Below the pieces are notes generated by a model. It searched no databases, had not been told where the DNA came from, and saw only the letters and a list, made by a program, of their open reading frames with translations. The position numbers and the translations under genes were made by a program. Positions 30,603 through 30,608 of a DNA stretch of 30,608 nucleotides are shown one piece after another. The stretch comes from Rodentolepis nana. Taxonomy: Eukaryota; Platyhelminthes; Cestoda; Cyclophyllidea; Hymenolepididae. The first letter of the stretch is position 1; every line of letters begins with the position of its first letter. The stretch is taken from the NCBI GenBank assembly GCA_900617975.1, contig UZAE01000206.1, positions 1 through 30,608 of the forward strand, in the 5' to 3' direction.

Positions 30603-30608
30603 AAAATT

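Overview
The window is eukaryotic, AT-rich nuclear DNA from an invertebrate. My best guess is a parasitic flatworm, perhaps a tapeworm. The reasons are very short introns (36-43 nt) mixed with kilobase introns, a run of tiny exons, AG acceptors a few bases upstream of start codons (as expected for spliced-leader trans-splicing), and a mariner element. The species cannot be fixed from the sequence alone.

Layout. Positions 427-4901 (minus strand) hold a complete five-exon FBXO8 gene (F-box plus Sec7-like domain, 328 aa). Its reading frame closes only if two of its four introns use GC-AG splice sites. Positions 7748-25017 (plus strand) hold a complete gene for the alpha regulatory subunit of phosphorylase kinase (PHKA). 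It has at least 21 exons (about 1407 aa without optional exons), a glucoamylase-like N-terminal domain, a PKA-type RRKS site encoded by a 26-nt exon, and a terminal CSVA prenylation box. Positions 26517-27719 (plus strand) hold a complete six-exon ribose-phosphate pyrophosphokinase gene (PRPS, 318 aa). A coding-looking open frame near 28701-28982 could not be identified.

Mobile DNA. PHKA intron 9 carries an antisense mariner of 1305 bp (13241-14545) with matching inverted repeats, TA target duplications and a broken transposase. Five copies of one short interspersed repeat family lie at 1-150, 5921-6230, 15676-15984, 29029-29437 and 29991-30588. Two copies have clear flanking target-site duplications, and all end in AT-rich tails, so the family looks like a SINE-type retroposon. 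The two rightmost copies contain internal tandem amplifications of about 40 bp, each of a different module.

The three genes are independent housekeeping or signalling loci: ubiquitin ligase/ARF control, glycogen breakdown control and nucleotide precursor synthesis. FBXO8 and PHKA are divergent, with 2.8 kb between their start codons. PHKA and PRPS lie in tandem. The most unusual material is the retroposon family with its nested satellites, the optional-exon architecture of PHKA, and the GC-AG introns of FBXO8.
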